Positions 34,803-43,778 of a stretch of 43,923 bases of DNA are shown here, piece after piece. Below the pieces are notes generated by a model. That model was not told the origin of the DNA. It saw only the letters and a list, made by a program, of their open reading frames with translations, and searched no databases. The translations under genes and the position numbers were made by a program. Each line of letters begins with the position of its first letter. Position 1 is the first letter of the stretch. This DNA is from CAWKDC01 sp044445605 (GTDB lineage: Bacteria; Pseudomonadota; Gammaproteobacteria; JABCZS01). Where the stretch lies: positions 1-43,923 of the forward strand of contig JBIOEA010000018.1 in assembly GCA_044445605.1 (NCBI GenBank), given 5' to 3'.

Positions 34803-37800
34803 ATGAAGTCTAGTCTATTCGAAAAACTTTCAAACGATTTTGATCGTTTTTTTCAAAATGCGTTGTCCGAAAATGATCCTTTTTGGTATAAGGCATCGGC
34901 TCATTTATATGACCAGTTCACGAAATACCCACAGAACTTTTCAAATGAAATGAAACGTTACCTAAGTGATTATCTTGATTTATATGTCATGCATCCTGTT
35001 AATGAACAGCGAATGGCTTTATTACTGGATCTCGCTAATATTTTATCTTTTCCTGATGCAATGAAGATCATTTCAGATAAAGTTGAGCTCAATCCTGAGG
35101 CTATGTCAGTGCGTATATCGACAGGCATGCTCGAGCGCTGGGGTGTTTGTTCTTCAAGTGAAAAAATGACGGAAGAGGCCGCAACAAAATCTAATAAGCG
35201 GTTAGATAAAATTAAATCATGTTGCCGTGGAAAAGAGCTTCCTAACCAATCGCCATATGATGTTGGTTTAGTGGCAAAGCATTTTAATTTCACGTTCATT
35301 GTTAAGGAAGATTCAGCCAAATCTGCGCCTGGGATACTTTGGTTTGGGAGCAATCCACCGCAGGCGAAGGTATTCATGGCTTGGTTGTGGGCCACGAAAT
35401 TGGAGGGTTATCAAAAGGTCATAGAAGTTCTCAAAAAATGCAAAGTGAATCATACGACCTGGGATGACATTTTGCGCGCTGTTATTACAGAGTCAATTGA
35501 AAAATCAAGCGTTGTGAATCAAGCCATGTCGAAGTCGTCTGGTGTAAATGAAACGATGTCAGGTGCTGAGCGAGATATTATTCAGAGAGCTATTCAATAT
35601 ATTCAATCCCCTTCCGAGGATGACATTGAATACGAAAAAGTACAAGTGAGTAATCTTGTTAATATCATTTGTGAATGCAACCCTGCTGTGATCAATCAAA
35701 AGGAATTATTCAAAGCGGAATTGCTCGAGGAGTTTACAGCAAAAGGTAGAGTTATCACTGATATTGCTTTTGAAGATAATAAAAATGAAGCCTTAAGTTT
35801 TGTTGACATGATTGTATTGTCTAAGGAAACAAGCAAGGTTGAAAAGTCGGCATTGATTTCGTATCTAGCCGCGAATGCGCCAAATACATTATTTCAGAAC
35901 GAAAACCTTAACGTATTTGAGGCGGTGAATAAATATGACTTATTTAATGGCTACCCTGAAGATTATCAATATAGGCTATGTTTTTTGATGATCTCTGCTG
36001 CGAATCAGAAATCAATGCTGGAGAAAATTAAAAGATGGATGGATGATTCAAGGCCGCTTGCCATTGCATTTCGAAAAGAGTACGTAAAGTGGTTGATTCA
36101 TAATTCAACTACTTTATTTGAGATTGAAAATTCTCGATACGCATTTTTGTTTAATCTTAATACGTTGAGCATGTATCAGTCTAAAGATACTTATGCTGCG
36201 GTGTTGTTGTTATTGTCTAGAAACCCTGAGATGAAGAACGGATTTATTCAGTTCTTAGTAGATATAAATAACCTGAGTGATTTCTACAATGCTATCTGCA
36301 ATTATATTGTCACGGATCTAGTTCTAGGTCAAAACAATAATATTGTTGAAATAAAGCATGTATTTCGATCCATTTACTGGGAGGTTTTGCAGCGTCAGTA
36401 CTTGAAAGATAGTGTAAATATGACCACCCGCGATGAATTTGTTAGGGATTTAATGAATGATAATATGGGAGATATAGATGACGAAATCAAAGCGGCCATT
36501 ACTGCTGGGATAAGCTCTGAAGAAATATCTCATATTCTTATTCGCAATTTTGCAGATGATTTAAATATTTCTGCTAAAAATTTGATTAAATTTCAGGGAT
36601 CTTTAAATCCCCTGTTGTGTCAGGTCGTCCTCCAAACGCCTTGGGAATGGAGTGATTTGTCCCGAAAAATTGAAGCCTTAGTGTTATTGGGGGCGTCGGG
36701 GAAGGATCTTATTTCCTGTGTTTCTTCTATACTCGAGGGTGGCTGGCGTGCGTCTTCAAATGATTTATCTTTAATGATTCCGGTGGTGGAGAAAGACTGG
36801 GACGCGTTAAGCCCCAGCGAAAAGGCCACATTCAACAAAATGAAATCCATCAATGGTTCTAGTAGCAAAGCAGTAGGGGAATGTATGAAAAAGTTAAAGA
36901 TGAGAGAGGTACCCGCTAAAAAAGTTGAAGTATCAGCACCCGCCGTAAATGCGTCGCGGCTGCCTACTCATCATCAGCGAGCAAATATGTTTGCTCCTTT
37001 GGCGATGGATTTTGATTATTTCTTCAAAAATGAAATAACGAGAAATCATCCGTTCTGGTCTAAAGTTGCAAGTTTCATGATGAATGCCATTAAAGCTACA
37101 AAGTCAAAGCCCGAGGCAGTTGCTGTCATAATGTGTTTCATTTCAGATTACCTAGATATCTGTGTCAAGTACCCTTCGACAACGCAATCAACTGTTTTTA
37201 TGGTTGATCTTTTTTCAACGTTGCCCATTGCAGATGCGATTGCAATTATAGATGATAAATTTAACGCTGAAACCAGGAAGCAAGCAGGTTTTGTCATGAC
37301 GTTGCCCGCTATTTTAGTCAGGGTATGGGAACTACGGATTAATACTGAAAATATGCCTGAACACATTCAGAAGAAAGCGAAGAAGTCCGTTGATAGACTG
37401 TCTGTTCAATGTGATCCTACGCTGAATTTTGACCTGTCAAAGCTGATTGGCAGCTTTTTGAATCAGTATGTTTTTCATGCTTTACTTTCACAGAATTTTT
37501 CTAATGGAATATTAATTTCCAGTTTGGGTGGGCTGGAGTCGAATGAACCACGTTCACTTGCGTTTGTGCGGTGGATATGGTCGGAGAAACCTGAAGGTTG
37601 GCGAGACGCTATTAAAACACTGCTTGGATTCAAACAGACAGCTTTTGATAGAATTAAACTGTTGCCAGCTAATGCCAATAAAACTGATGATGAAATTAAC
37701 AAATATGTTTACTTTGCGCTCGGCGTACAGATGAATCAATTTTGGCCTGAGATATTCAAAACGGTTCTCGGGGAATATGTTAGCGCGCCTTCTGCCGCTC

Positions 37801-39959
37801 AACCCGCGCTTCAATCTGGTGATACCCCTCCTGCTCAAATGGCTGTTCTTCATTCAACGCCCACGGCACAAGAGAAAGAAGCGATTGAGAACGAGATGAA
37901 ATATGTTACCGGTGAATTAGAAATAGATGATGCATATAAGAGTAAGATGCATAAAAAGCTCGCAAATTATTTATATGATTATATCGCCGATAAAACTGAA
38001 TTTACGTGCAGGGATGTCTTTGAGAGTAAATTTTCTGGCGCGCAATTTCCAATCGCTCGATTGACATCGCGCCTTATGTTCAAGAACAGCGATAATGATT
38101 ACACAACTGTTTTGGACATACTTGTAAAGGATAAACTCACTAAAGCTGACGAGAAAGCATCTTTGCTTCTATTTTTGGCGATGTATGTGCCAGGCGCCCT
38201 TCTTTACTCGTCTGCAAAAAATATCTTTATGGAAGCATCGAGATTGAAAATGTTTGATGATTTTCCCGCTGGATTCGAACTTGCCATGTGTTATTCCATT
38301 TTAGCCTCAGGTGACAAGACTGTTGGGGACGAGCTGAGAGGCATGCTTGGTTCAGAGCATTTGGTGCGCAATGCGTTTGTTGTTCAGTTTTTTGAATGGT
38401 TTTTCAAACGCGCGGAAGTAGTTCCAGGTGAGCATGATAATCGCATGGTTTATACCATCTGGGGGCTTTTGTTATCGGGTCATCGTCTTCTCATGACGCC
38501 GATGCTCGAAGAACTTTTCAATAGGCCAGTGTTAAGAGATCGATTTATCTCTTATGTTGTCGAGGCTGAACTCGGTTTTGATAATTTTTATGACCACATG
38601 TGGTCTTGTATCAAAAATATAGAGAACATTAAACCTGAAGAAAGATTGATGACAATAAAGCATTGGCGACATTTGTATTGGTCATTATTGCAAAAAGAGA
38701 TTGTACTGAATGTCAGGCAGCCTCATCGTGATTTATTTATTAAAAAAATGCTCATGCAGGATGATTTTAAAGATGACCTTCAGGCTGCTCTATGTGCGGG
38801 TGTTCCGGTTGATGATCTGGCGCATTGGTTGTCAAGGGGTTTCGCGGAAAACAAAACGATTGATCCGGATAAGTTTCTTCAGATAAATGATTTGCTAGTG
38901 CCTGAGCTCCTCAAATCAGTGATGTGGGAACCTTTTGGGGCCGGTGATCTGGTTCGCAAAATTAAACTGTTGAATATGTTGAAGGCATCTGCATCTGATT
39001 TAATCTTTTCGGTTTGCATATTGAATAACAAATCAGTTTTGTTAAAGTCTGAGGAATTGAAGCTGATGTTGCCGAAAATTCAGCGTGTTTGGGATTCGAT
39101 TGCTTGGGAATCAAAGTTTCACTTCTTGCAAATTGTTCCTAGCAATGAATTGTCTACGGGTGCACTTAAGAATAAGCTTTCTGAAAGCTCATTTATATCG
39201 ATGGTTCGAGCGGATAAAGGCTTTAAGCTTGGTCTTGCATTGCTGCTTAAGCATCCATTTTTAATGAAAGCCGTTTTGACTGTGGATGCCCCTGGCCCGT
39301 CTAAAGACTTGACGGATAAATCCGACATTAAGCTTTGGAAATCGTTACTGACACATCCTCAATGCCCAATGGACTATTTCGTTAAATGTTATGGCTTGTT
39401 GAGCGAACTGTTGAAGAAAGCCATCTTTGATGAGAATAACAAGGCTTTTGTCAAAAAGTTATGTTCTACGTTATTGAGTGATGAATTTTATAATACGCTG
39501 TCGGATGGCGATAAGGTACTTCTTATCACCCTGTGCAAAGAGCAATCGTTGTTTTCGAAGCTGAAAGTTTCAAAAAACGTTCATCAAATTGTGTTAGCGG
39601 GCATTGATCTGAATATTTTTGATCGTGATGATCTGTGTGACTTGACGAGGATCAATGCTCACAGTAAAAAAGTCATTAATGATTATCTTAATCCTCCTCA
39701 GCCAGTGGTTGAGCCAGCCTCCGCGAGTGACGTCCAAGAGGACCCTGTCCCTATACAACCTGCAGTTGAGACGGTAAAAACCGAGACAGTTCCGGTCTCA
39801 TTTTATGCCCATAATGCATTCCCATCGAACAAGACTTCAGGACAGGTGAATGAAGCGTTGAAATCGACGTTGTTATTCAGCAGCAAGGCGATCACATGCC
39901 CCGTGGCTGAAAGGCTCAATAAAACGCTGACCGTATGGAACCCTCTCATACGGAATTGA
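34803..39959 (+). CDS. Giant modular protein 2 (1718 residues), paralogue of the preceding gene
   Basis: No known family is recognised. The module order is A-B-A-B-C: A1 about 1-250 (NDPFWYK, LDLYVMHPVNEQ), B1 about 256-690, A2 about 720-1000 (NHPFWSK, LDICVKYPSTTQ), B2 about 1020-1460, C about 1460-1635, then a short Pro/Glu/Val linker and a C-terminal end. The B copies carry IYWEVLQRQY and LYWSLLQKE, RDEFVRDLM and RDLFIKKML, then IKAAITAGI and LQAALCAGV, matching protein 1. Module C shares the LLxxLCK...LxxK.K...AGLxxxIFD pattern with protein 1. A strong AGGAGG lies before the ATG at 34803; the two genes are almost certainly one operon. No signal peptide or membrane span. The module is duplicated differently in each protein, showing growth by internal duplication. 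Confidence 0.86.
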   Translation: MKSSLFEKLSNDFDRFFQNALSENDPFWYKASAHLYDQFTKYPQNFSNEMKRYLSDYLDLYVMHPVNEQRMALLLDLANILSFPDAMKIISDKVELNPEAMSVRISTGMLERWGVCSSSEKMTEEAATKSNKRLDKIKSCCRGKELPNQSPYDVGLVAKHFNFTFIVKEDSAKSAPGILWFGSNPPQAKVFMAWLWATKLEGYQKVIEVLKKCKVNHTTWDDILRAVITESIEKSSVVNQAMSKSSGVNETMSGAERDIIQRAIQYIQSPSEDDIEYEKVQVSNLVNIICECNPAVINQKELFKAELLEEFTAKGRVITDIAFEDNKNEALSFVDMIVLSKETSKVEKSALISYLAANAPNTLFQNENLNVFEAVNKYDLFNGYPEDYQYRLCFLMISAANQKSMLEKIKRWMDDSRPLAIAFRKEYVKWLIHNSTTLFEIENSRYAFLFNLNTLSMYQSKDTYAAVLLLLSRNPEMKNGFIQFLVDINNLSDFYNAICNYIVTDLVLGQNNNIVEIKHVFRSIYWEVLQRQYLKDSVNMTTRDEFVRDLMNDNMGDIDDEIKAAITAGISSEEISHILIRNFADDLNISAKNLIKFQGSLNPLLCQVVLQTPWEWSDLSRKIEALVLLGASGKDLISCVSSILEGGWRASSNDLSLMIPVVEKDWDALSPSEKATFNKMKSINGSSSKAVGECMKKLKMREVPAKKVEVSAPAVNASRLPTHHQRANMFAPLAMDFDYFFKNEITRNHPFWSKVASFMMNAIKATKSKPEAVAVIMCFISDYLDICVKYPSTTQSTVFMVDLFSTLPIADAIAIIDDKFNAETRKQAGFVMTLPAILVRVWELRINTENMPEHIQKKAKKSVDRLSVQCDPTLNFDLSKLIGSFLNQYVFHALLSQNFSNGILISSLGGLESNEPRSLAFVRWIWSEKPEGWRDAIKTLLGFKQTAFDRIKLLPANANKTDDEINKYVYFALGVQMNQFWPEIFKTVLGEYVSAPSAAQPALQSGDTPPAQMAVLHSTPTAQEKEAIENEMKYVTGELEIDDAYKSKMHKKLANYLYDYIADKTEFTCRDVFESKFSGAQFPIARLTSRLMFKNSDNDYTTVLDILVKDKLTKADEKASLLLFLAMYVPGALLYSSAKNIFMEASRLKMFDDFPAGFELAMCYSILASGDKTVGDELRGMLGSEHLVRNAFVVQFFEWFFKRAEVVPGEHDNRMVYTIWGLLLSGHRLLMTPMLEELFNRPVLRDRFISYVVEAELGFDNFYDHMWSCIKNIENIKPEERLMTIKHWRHLYWSLLQKEIVLNVRQPHRDLFIKKMLMQDDFKDDLQAALCAGVPVDDLAHWLSRGFAENKTIDPDKFLQINDLLVPELLKSVMWEPFGAGDLVRKIKLLNMLKASASDLIFSVCILNNKSVLLKSEELKLMLPKIQRVWDSIAWESKFHFLQIVPSNELSTGALKNKLSESSFISMVRADKGFKLGLALLLKHPFLMKAVLTVDAPGPSKDLTDKSDIKLWKSLLTHPQCPMDYFVKCYGLLSELLKKAIFDENNKAFVKKLCSTLLSDEFYNTLSDGDKVLLITLCKEQSLFSKLKVSKNVHQIVLAGIDLNIFDRDDLCDLTRINAHSKKVINDYLNPPQPVVEPASASDVQEDPVPIQPAVETVKTETVPVSFYAHNAFPSNKTSGQVNEALKSTLLFSSKAITCPVAERLNKTLTVWNPLIRN

Positions 39960-39983
39960 CGATTGACATTCACCTCTATACAC

Positions 39984-40024
39984 GGTACCTTTCTAAATTC
40001 ACTCTCAGATTTTAGAAAGGTACC
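39984..40024 (+). promoter_or_regulatory. Perfect 14-bp stem-loop covering the ribosome binding site of the antiporter gene
   Basis: GGTACCTTTCTAAA (39984-39997) pairs perfectly with TTTAGAAAGGTACC (40011-40024) around a 13-base loop. The right arm contains the AGAAAGG ribosome binding site and ends four bases before the ATG at 40029. In the mRNA this would hide the ribosome binding site. No T run follows, so it is not a normal terminator. Control of translation is inferred from position. Confidence 0.75.
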
Positions 40025-40028
40025 AGAT

Positions 40029-41345
40029 ATGGCAAATCGCGGGCATTCATTAGGCCTTGTGATGCTAACGGCATTGGTTGTTGGCAACATGATAGGCTCG
40101 GGCATTTTCTTACTCCCTTCGGCCTTAGCTCAGTATGGTTCCATCAGTTTATTGGGATGGGGTTTTACGGCGGTCGGAGCGATGTTATTAGCCCTAGTCT
40201 TTGCGCGATTAAGCAGGGCTATGCCGTCGACAGGTGGCCCGTATGCCTTTTGCCGTGAGGCTTTTGGGGATTTCATTGGTTTCCAAGCTGCCTATTGTTA
40301 TTGGGTCTATGCCTGGATTGGGAATGCTGCCATCGCGGTGGCCTTTGCAGGGTATCTGGGATATTTCTTCCCTGAGCTCAGTGCGGACCCAAGCCTACGA
40401 TTGGGCGTGCTATTGATCACGGTATGGTTACTGACCGGGGTGTCGATGCTGGGAACCTGGCAAGCGGGTATCTTACAGGTTATCCTGACGGCGATTAAAG
40501 TGTGCCCATTGCTCTTCGTGGGAGTGGCCGGTTTATTCTTCTTCAAAGCGGAAAATTTTCTACCTTTTAATGCCACAGACTTACCTAACATGGAAGCTCT
40601 GATGGCGGCGGCGACATTAACCTTGTGGGCGTTCATTGGAATGGAGTCGGCGACGATTCCAGCCGGCGATGTGCACGAGCCTGAAAAGAAGATCCCCAAA
40701 GCAACGATAATCGGCGTGACGATTGTGGCCCTGGTTTACTTATTGGGCAGTTTCTCGATCATGGGCGTCTTATCCAATGACGTACTGCGTGGGTCTCATG
40801 CGCCTTACGCGGATGCTGCACTCCAGATGTTCCCTGGCCAAACATGGATTGCCGCTTTCATTGCGTTTGGAGCGGTGGTGTCTTGTTTAGGCGCGCTGAA
40901 CGGTTGGATCATGGTGCAGGCGCAAGTCCCCATGGCCGCGGCGCGGGATGGGTTATTCCCCAAGATTTTCGGTAAAACAAACAAGCAAGGCGTGCCTTAC
41001 ATTGGCTTATTGATTTCGAGCACCTTTATTTCGATCTTACTGGTGATGAGCCAATCAGAACATTTGGTTAAGCAATTCGAGTTCATTATCTTATTGGCGA
41101 CGACCGTCGTCTTGATCCCTTACGCCTACAGCACGATCGGCGAAATCATTATATTCTGCCGGAACCGTGAAAAATTCCGTGGTGTGAATTTCGTTAAAAG
41201 CGCGATCATGGCAAGCTTGGCTTTTGCCTATGTGTTATGGGCGATTGCCGGCAGTGGGTTGTTGCCGGTATTTTATGCTGTGATGTTATTGCTCGGAGGC
41301 ACGCCGATTTATGTTGGCCTACAAGGCGTCCGTATGGGCAAATAA
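40029..41345 (+). CDS. Amino-acid antiporter of the APC superfamily, AdiC-like
   Basis: This 438-residue inner-membrane protein has about twelve spans. It matches the basic amino acid/polyamine antiporter group: the unwound helix-1 motif GNMIGSGIFLLPSALA, GGPYAFCREAFGDFIGFQ, and LWAFIGMESATIPAGDVHEP near residue 200. The last places W200 and E206 where AdiC has the substrate-gating W202 and the proton-coupling E208. AdiC exchanges arginine for agmatine; related proteins exchange other amino acids, so the substrate here is not certain. No decarboxylase gene lies nearby. The start at 40029 has AAAGG just upstream; the longer frame from 39963 lacks a good site. The ribosome binding site lies inside a hairpin (39984-40024). 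Confidence 0.9.
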   Translation: MANRGHSLGLVMLTALVVGNMIGSGIFLLPSALAQYGSISLLGWGFTAVGAMLLALVFARLSRAMPSTGGPYAFCREAFGDFIGFQAAYCYWVYAWIGNAAIAVAFAGYLGYFFPELSADPSLRLGVLLITVWLLTGVSMLGTWQAGILQVILTAIKVCPLLFVGVAGLFFFKAENFLPFNATDLPNMEALMAAATLTLWAFIGMESATIPAGDVHEPEKKIPKATIIGVTIVALVYLLGSFSIMGVLSNDVLRGSHAPYADAALQMFPGQTWIAAFIAFGAVVSCLGALNGWIMVQAQVPMAAARDGLFPKIFGKTNKQGVPYIGLLISSTFISILLVMSQSEHLVKQFEFIILLATTVVLIPYAYSTIGEIIIFCRNREKFRGVNFVKSAIMASLAFAYVLWAIAGSGLLPVFYAVMLLLGGTPIYVGLQGVRMGK

Positions 41346-41365
41346 CATTTGCTCTCTAGGTGTAG

Positions 41366-41385
41366 GGGCGAAACATCTTTCGCCC
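41366..41385 (+). terminator. Hairpin after the antiporter gene, possible terminator or repeat
   Basis: GGGCGAAA pairs with TTTCGCCC around a four-base loop, 20 bases after the antiporter stop. The following bases (TCTTATCG) are only moderately T-rich. A similar TAGGGGCGAA motif follows recJ at 30176, so it may be a dispersed repeat used as a terminator. Confidence 0.5.
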
Positions 41386-41424
41386 TCTTATCGATCAGCT
41401 AACGAAGAGCTTTTCGCCCACTTT

Positions 41425-41747
41425 GTAAAGCTGCTCGTTACCCATAAGTCGACCAGGGCAATCGCATCTAATCTAGGAGGCCAACGGCCTCAAAGATTTT
41501 AGCCCAGGGCAAGCGAGCGCAGCGAAGCGTCGCCCTGGGTAAAGTAAATGGGGAGGTCTAGCGCTGAAAGCGCGAGAGAAACTCTTACGCGCTTTCAGCG
41601 CTCAATATATCGTTCCATTATTACCCTGGGTTACGGTGCGCTGCGCGCGCCTAACCCAGGGCTAACATCTTGCAGGCCTTCGGCCTGTTAAAGTCCTTAA
41701 ATAGATGCGATTGCCCTGGTCGACTTATGGGTAACGAGCAGCTTTAC
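41425..41747. repeat. 323-bp structured element with perfect 46-bp terminal inverted repeats
   Basis: Bases 41425-41470 are the exact reverse complement of 41702-41747. Inside lie nested hairpins: CCCAGGGC/GCCCTGGG (about 41502-41540), AGCGCTGAAAGCGCG/CGCGCTTTCAGCGCT (about 41560-41602), CCCTGGGTTA/TAACCCAGGG (about 41624-41662), and small GGCC hairpins at both inner edges. There is no open frame of interest. The form is that of a non-autonomous, MITE-like mobile element or a highly structured RNA. No clear target-site duplication is visible at the ends. Together with 41346-41424 and 41748-41802 it fills the gene-free gap between the antiporter and the helicase. Confidence 0.8.
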
Positions 41748-41775
41748 GATTACTCAGCTAGTTTCACATAGTAAG

Positions 41776-41796
41776 AGGGCGCCTGATGGGCGCCCT
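41776..41796 (-). terminator. Hairpin terminator downstream of the DEAD-box helicase gene
   Basis: AGGGCGCC (41776-41783) pairs perfectly with GGCGCCCT (41789-41796), seven bases beyond the helicase stop. On the minus strand it is followed by CTTACTAT; on the plus strand by TTTACATTT. It may work in both directions. Confidence 0.6.
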
Positions 41797-41802
41797 TTAC
41801 AT

Positions 41803-43626
41803 TTAGCCTTCGGATGAACGGCGATGTGCACCATGTGTGCCGCCGCCTTTCGTTCCTTTATAAGGAGGCTTGCTGCCACGACGTCCTTCACCATGTTTAG
41901 GTGCAGGAGCGCCGCGATTGCTGAAGCCACGTGGGTCGCTGGATGGTTTGCCATCACGGACAGTGAAGCTACGACGGCGTTCGCCATCAGCGCTTTCTGT
42001 GCGTGGTGCCGCATCGCGATCACCAAAGCTACGACGTTCGCTGGAGAATCCACCTTCACGCGGTGCGCCATCACGGCCACCGGGTGTATGACGACGTTCA
42101 CCGCCGAATGCACCACGGCTCTCACCGAATGGGCTACGGCCTTCGGAACGGCCTTCGCTTGAACGTCCGCCACCGAATCCACCACGGCCTTCAGAACGGC
42201 CTTCGCTTGAACGGCCGCCGAATCCACCACGGCCTTCAGAGCGACCGCCGCCGAATCCACCGCGTCCTTCGGAGCGTCCGCCGCCGAATCCACCACGTGA
42301 ACCGCCGCCTTGACGACCTCTACCGCCGCCATTGCCGCCGCCGTTTCCACCTTGTGAAGAGTATTCTTTACCATGTGTCAGGCGTTGAATAGCATCCCAC
42401 TTAGATTGGTCTTGACGAGACACCATGCAGAACGAGAAGCCGGCAGCGCCATTACGCGCGGTACGGCCGATCCGATGGATATAATCTTCAGGAGATTGGG
42501 GCATGTCGTAGTTGATGACGTGCTCGATATGGGGGACATCCAATCCACGGCCAGCGACGTCTGTCGCGACGAGGATACGGAATTTTTGTTCGCGGAAGGC
42601 AGCCAGGACGCGTTGGCGTTGGCTTTGGCGCAAATCGCCATGCATGGCTTCGGCGTAGACTTTTTCAGCAGAGAGGCGTTGAGCCAATCGTTCTGTTTTC
42701 ATTTTAGTACTAGCGAAGACGAGCACGGAGCCTTGACGGGTGCCGAGTTCCGAGATCAATTTATTGAATTTAGCTTCTTCTTGAATGAAGACAACCTCTT
42801 GAACCAGGTTAACATTGGGTTTATTTTTCGACCCAAGGGAAACGCGTTCAGGGTTACGGAGGAAGCGTTCAGACAATGCTTTGATGTTACTGGGGAATGT
42901 TGCTGAGAACATCAGTGTTTGACGTTCTTTAGGCATGTGTTCCAAGATGGCATTCAATTGAACGCCGAAGCCCATATCGAGCATACGGTCAGCTTCGTCG
43001 ATGACGAGCATGCTGGCGCTTTGCAGGTTGAGGCTACCGCGTTGTAGATGGTCGTTGATACGGCCGGGGGTACCGACGATCAAGCAGGGGTTACGCTGAA
43101 GGCGTGAGAACTGCTTCCAAATGGGCATACCGCCGATGAGCAACGCGCACTGAAGGTGTCTGTGTTTGCTGATGAGGCTGACGAGGACGTTAACGACCTG
43201 TTCGGCCAACTCACGGGTTGGGGTAATGATGATAGCGGTGGCGTCTGGGTTCTCAAGGAGCTTATTGACGACGGGTAGGGCATAGGCAAGGGTCTTGCCA
43301 GTACCGGTATCGGCTGAGCCGAGCACGTCACGTCCTGCGAGGGCCAAAGGAATGGTGGCCGCCTGAATCGGGGTGGGGTTATCGAAGCCCAGGCTGACCA
43401 GTGTAGGCCGTACCAGGGGGGATAACGGAAAAGCGTCGAAGCCGGAGACTTTCTTAGGGGCAGCTTGGGGGGCGGCATCTATTTCGGTCATAGAGGGGCT
43501 TTCTTCGATAGTTAATTCGAAGGCTTGTAGGGGTGCTTCTTCATGGAGCACAGCGGTTTCAATAACAGGCAAACCCTCAGTAATCAATGGGTTATCGTTA
43601 TTGGATATCATATTTTCGGTGGTCAT
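41803..43626 (-). CDS. DEAD-box ATP-dependent RNA helicase with Arg/Gly-rich tail
   Basis: This 607-residue helicase unwinds RNA, probably in ribosome assembly, RNA decay or cold adaptation. All core motifs are present: the Q-motif region FDNPTPIQAATIP, motif I ADTGTGKT (105-112), PTRELAEQ, DEAD (210-213), SATFP, and the helicase C-terminal motifs VATDVAGRGLD and HRIGRTARNG. An acidic 55-residue extension precedes the core. About 180 residues after it are Gly/Arg/Ser-rich with 11-residue repeats (GGFGGGRSEGR). The RhlE group is the closest guess; DeaD is less likely because its own C-terminal domain is absent. The start at 43626 has GAGGAAG upstream; the longer frame to 43668 crosses the promoter. 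Confidence 0.93.
   Translation of the reverse strand: MTTENMISNNDNPLITEGLPVIETAVLHEEAPLQAFELTIEESPSMTEIDAAPQAAPKKVSGFDAFPLSPLVRPTLVSLGFDNPTPIQAATIPLALAGRDVLGSADTGTGKTLAYALPVVNKLLENPDATAIIITPTRELAEQVVNVLVSLISKHRHLQCALLIGGMPIWKQFSRLQRNPCLIVGTPGRINDHLQRGSLNLQSASMLVIDEADRMLDMGFGVQLNAILEHMPKERQTLMFSATFPSNIKALSERFLRNPERVSLGSKNKPNVNLVQEVVFIQEEAKFNKLISELGTRQGSVLVFASTKMKTERLAQRLSAEKVYAEAMHGDLRQSQRQRVLAAFREQKFRILVATDVAGRGLDVPHIEHVINYDMPQSPEDYIHRIGRTARNGAAGFSFCMVSRQDQSKWDAIQRLTHGKEYSSQGGNGGGNGGGRGRQGGGSRGGFGGGRSEGRGGFGGGRSEGRGGFGGRSSEGRSEGRGGFGGGRSSEGRSEGRSPFGESRGAFGGERRHTPGGRDGAPREGGFSSERRSFGDRDAAPRTESADGERRRSFTVRDGKPSSDPRGFSNRGAPAPKHGEGRRGSKPPYKGTKGGGTHGAHRRSSEG
42130..42310 (-). repeat. In-frame 33-bp repeats in the helicase tail
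   Basis: The string GAATCC starts at 42175, 42220, 42253 and 42286 within otherwise similar sequence, giving two spacings of 33 bases and one of 45. Each 33-base unit encodes eleven residues, so changes in copy number keep the frame. This makes tail length a likely variable trait between strains. Confidence 0.75.
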
Positions 43627-43668
43627 AAATCTTCCTCGGGCACTGCATTGTCGCGTGTGAAGAGGCAT

Positions 43669-43696
43669 AGTATACTAACTCGCGACCGAAAACAAT
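43669..43696 (-). promoter_or_regulatory. Possible promoter of the helicase gene
   Basis: Read on the minus strand, ATTGTT (43696-43691) and TATACT (43674-43669) are 16 bases apart, giving a leader of about 35 bases before the ATG at 43626. The -10 box is a good match; the -35 box is weaker. Confidence 0.45.
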
Positions 43697-43778
43697 GTTT
43701 TTTGGTGGGTAACATGCTAGGTGCGGTTATACCGATGCGGAGTGTGTTTGCCTTCCCTCCATGGGGGCACCCCAGGAG

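Noticed and set aside
41425..41747. Complete insertion sequence
   Set aside because: There is no transposase frame inside and no obvious target-site duplication; it is kept as a non-autonomous or structured repeat.
41754..42374. 206-codon minus-strand frame rich in Ala and Val
   Set aside because: It is an out-of-frame shadow of the repetitive helicase tail and crosses the helicase stop and terminator.
42373..42906. 177-codon plus-strand frame antisense to the helicase
   Set aside because: It is antisense to the conserved helicase motifs and has no recognisable protein features.
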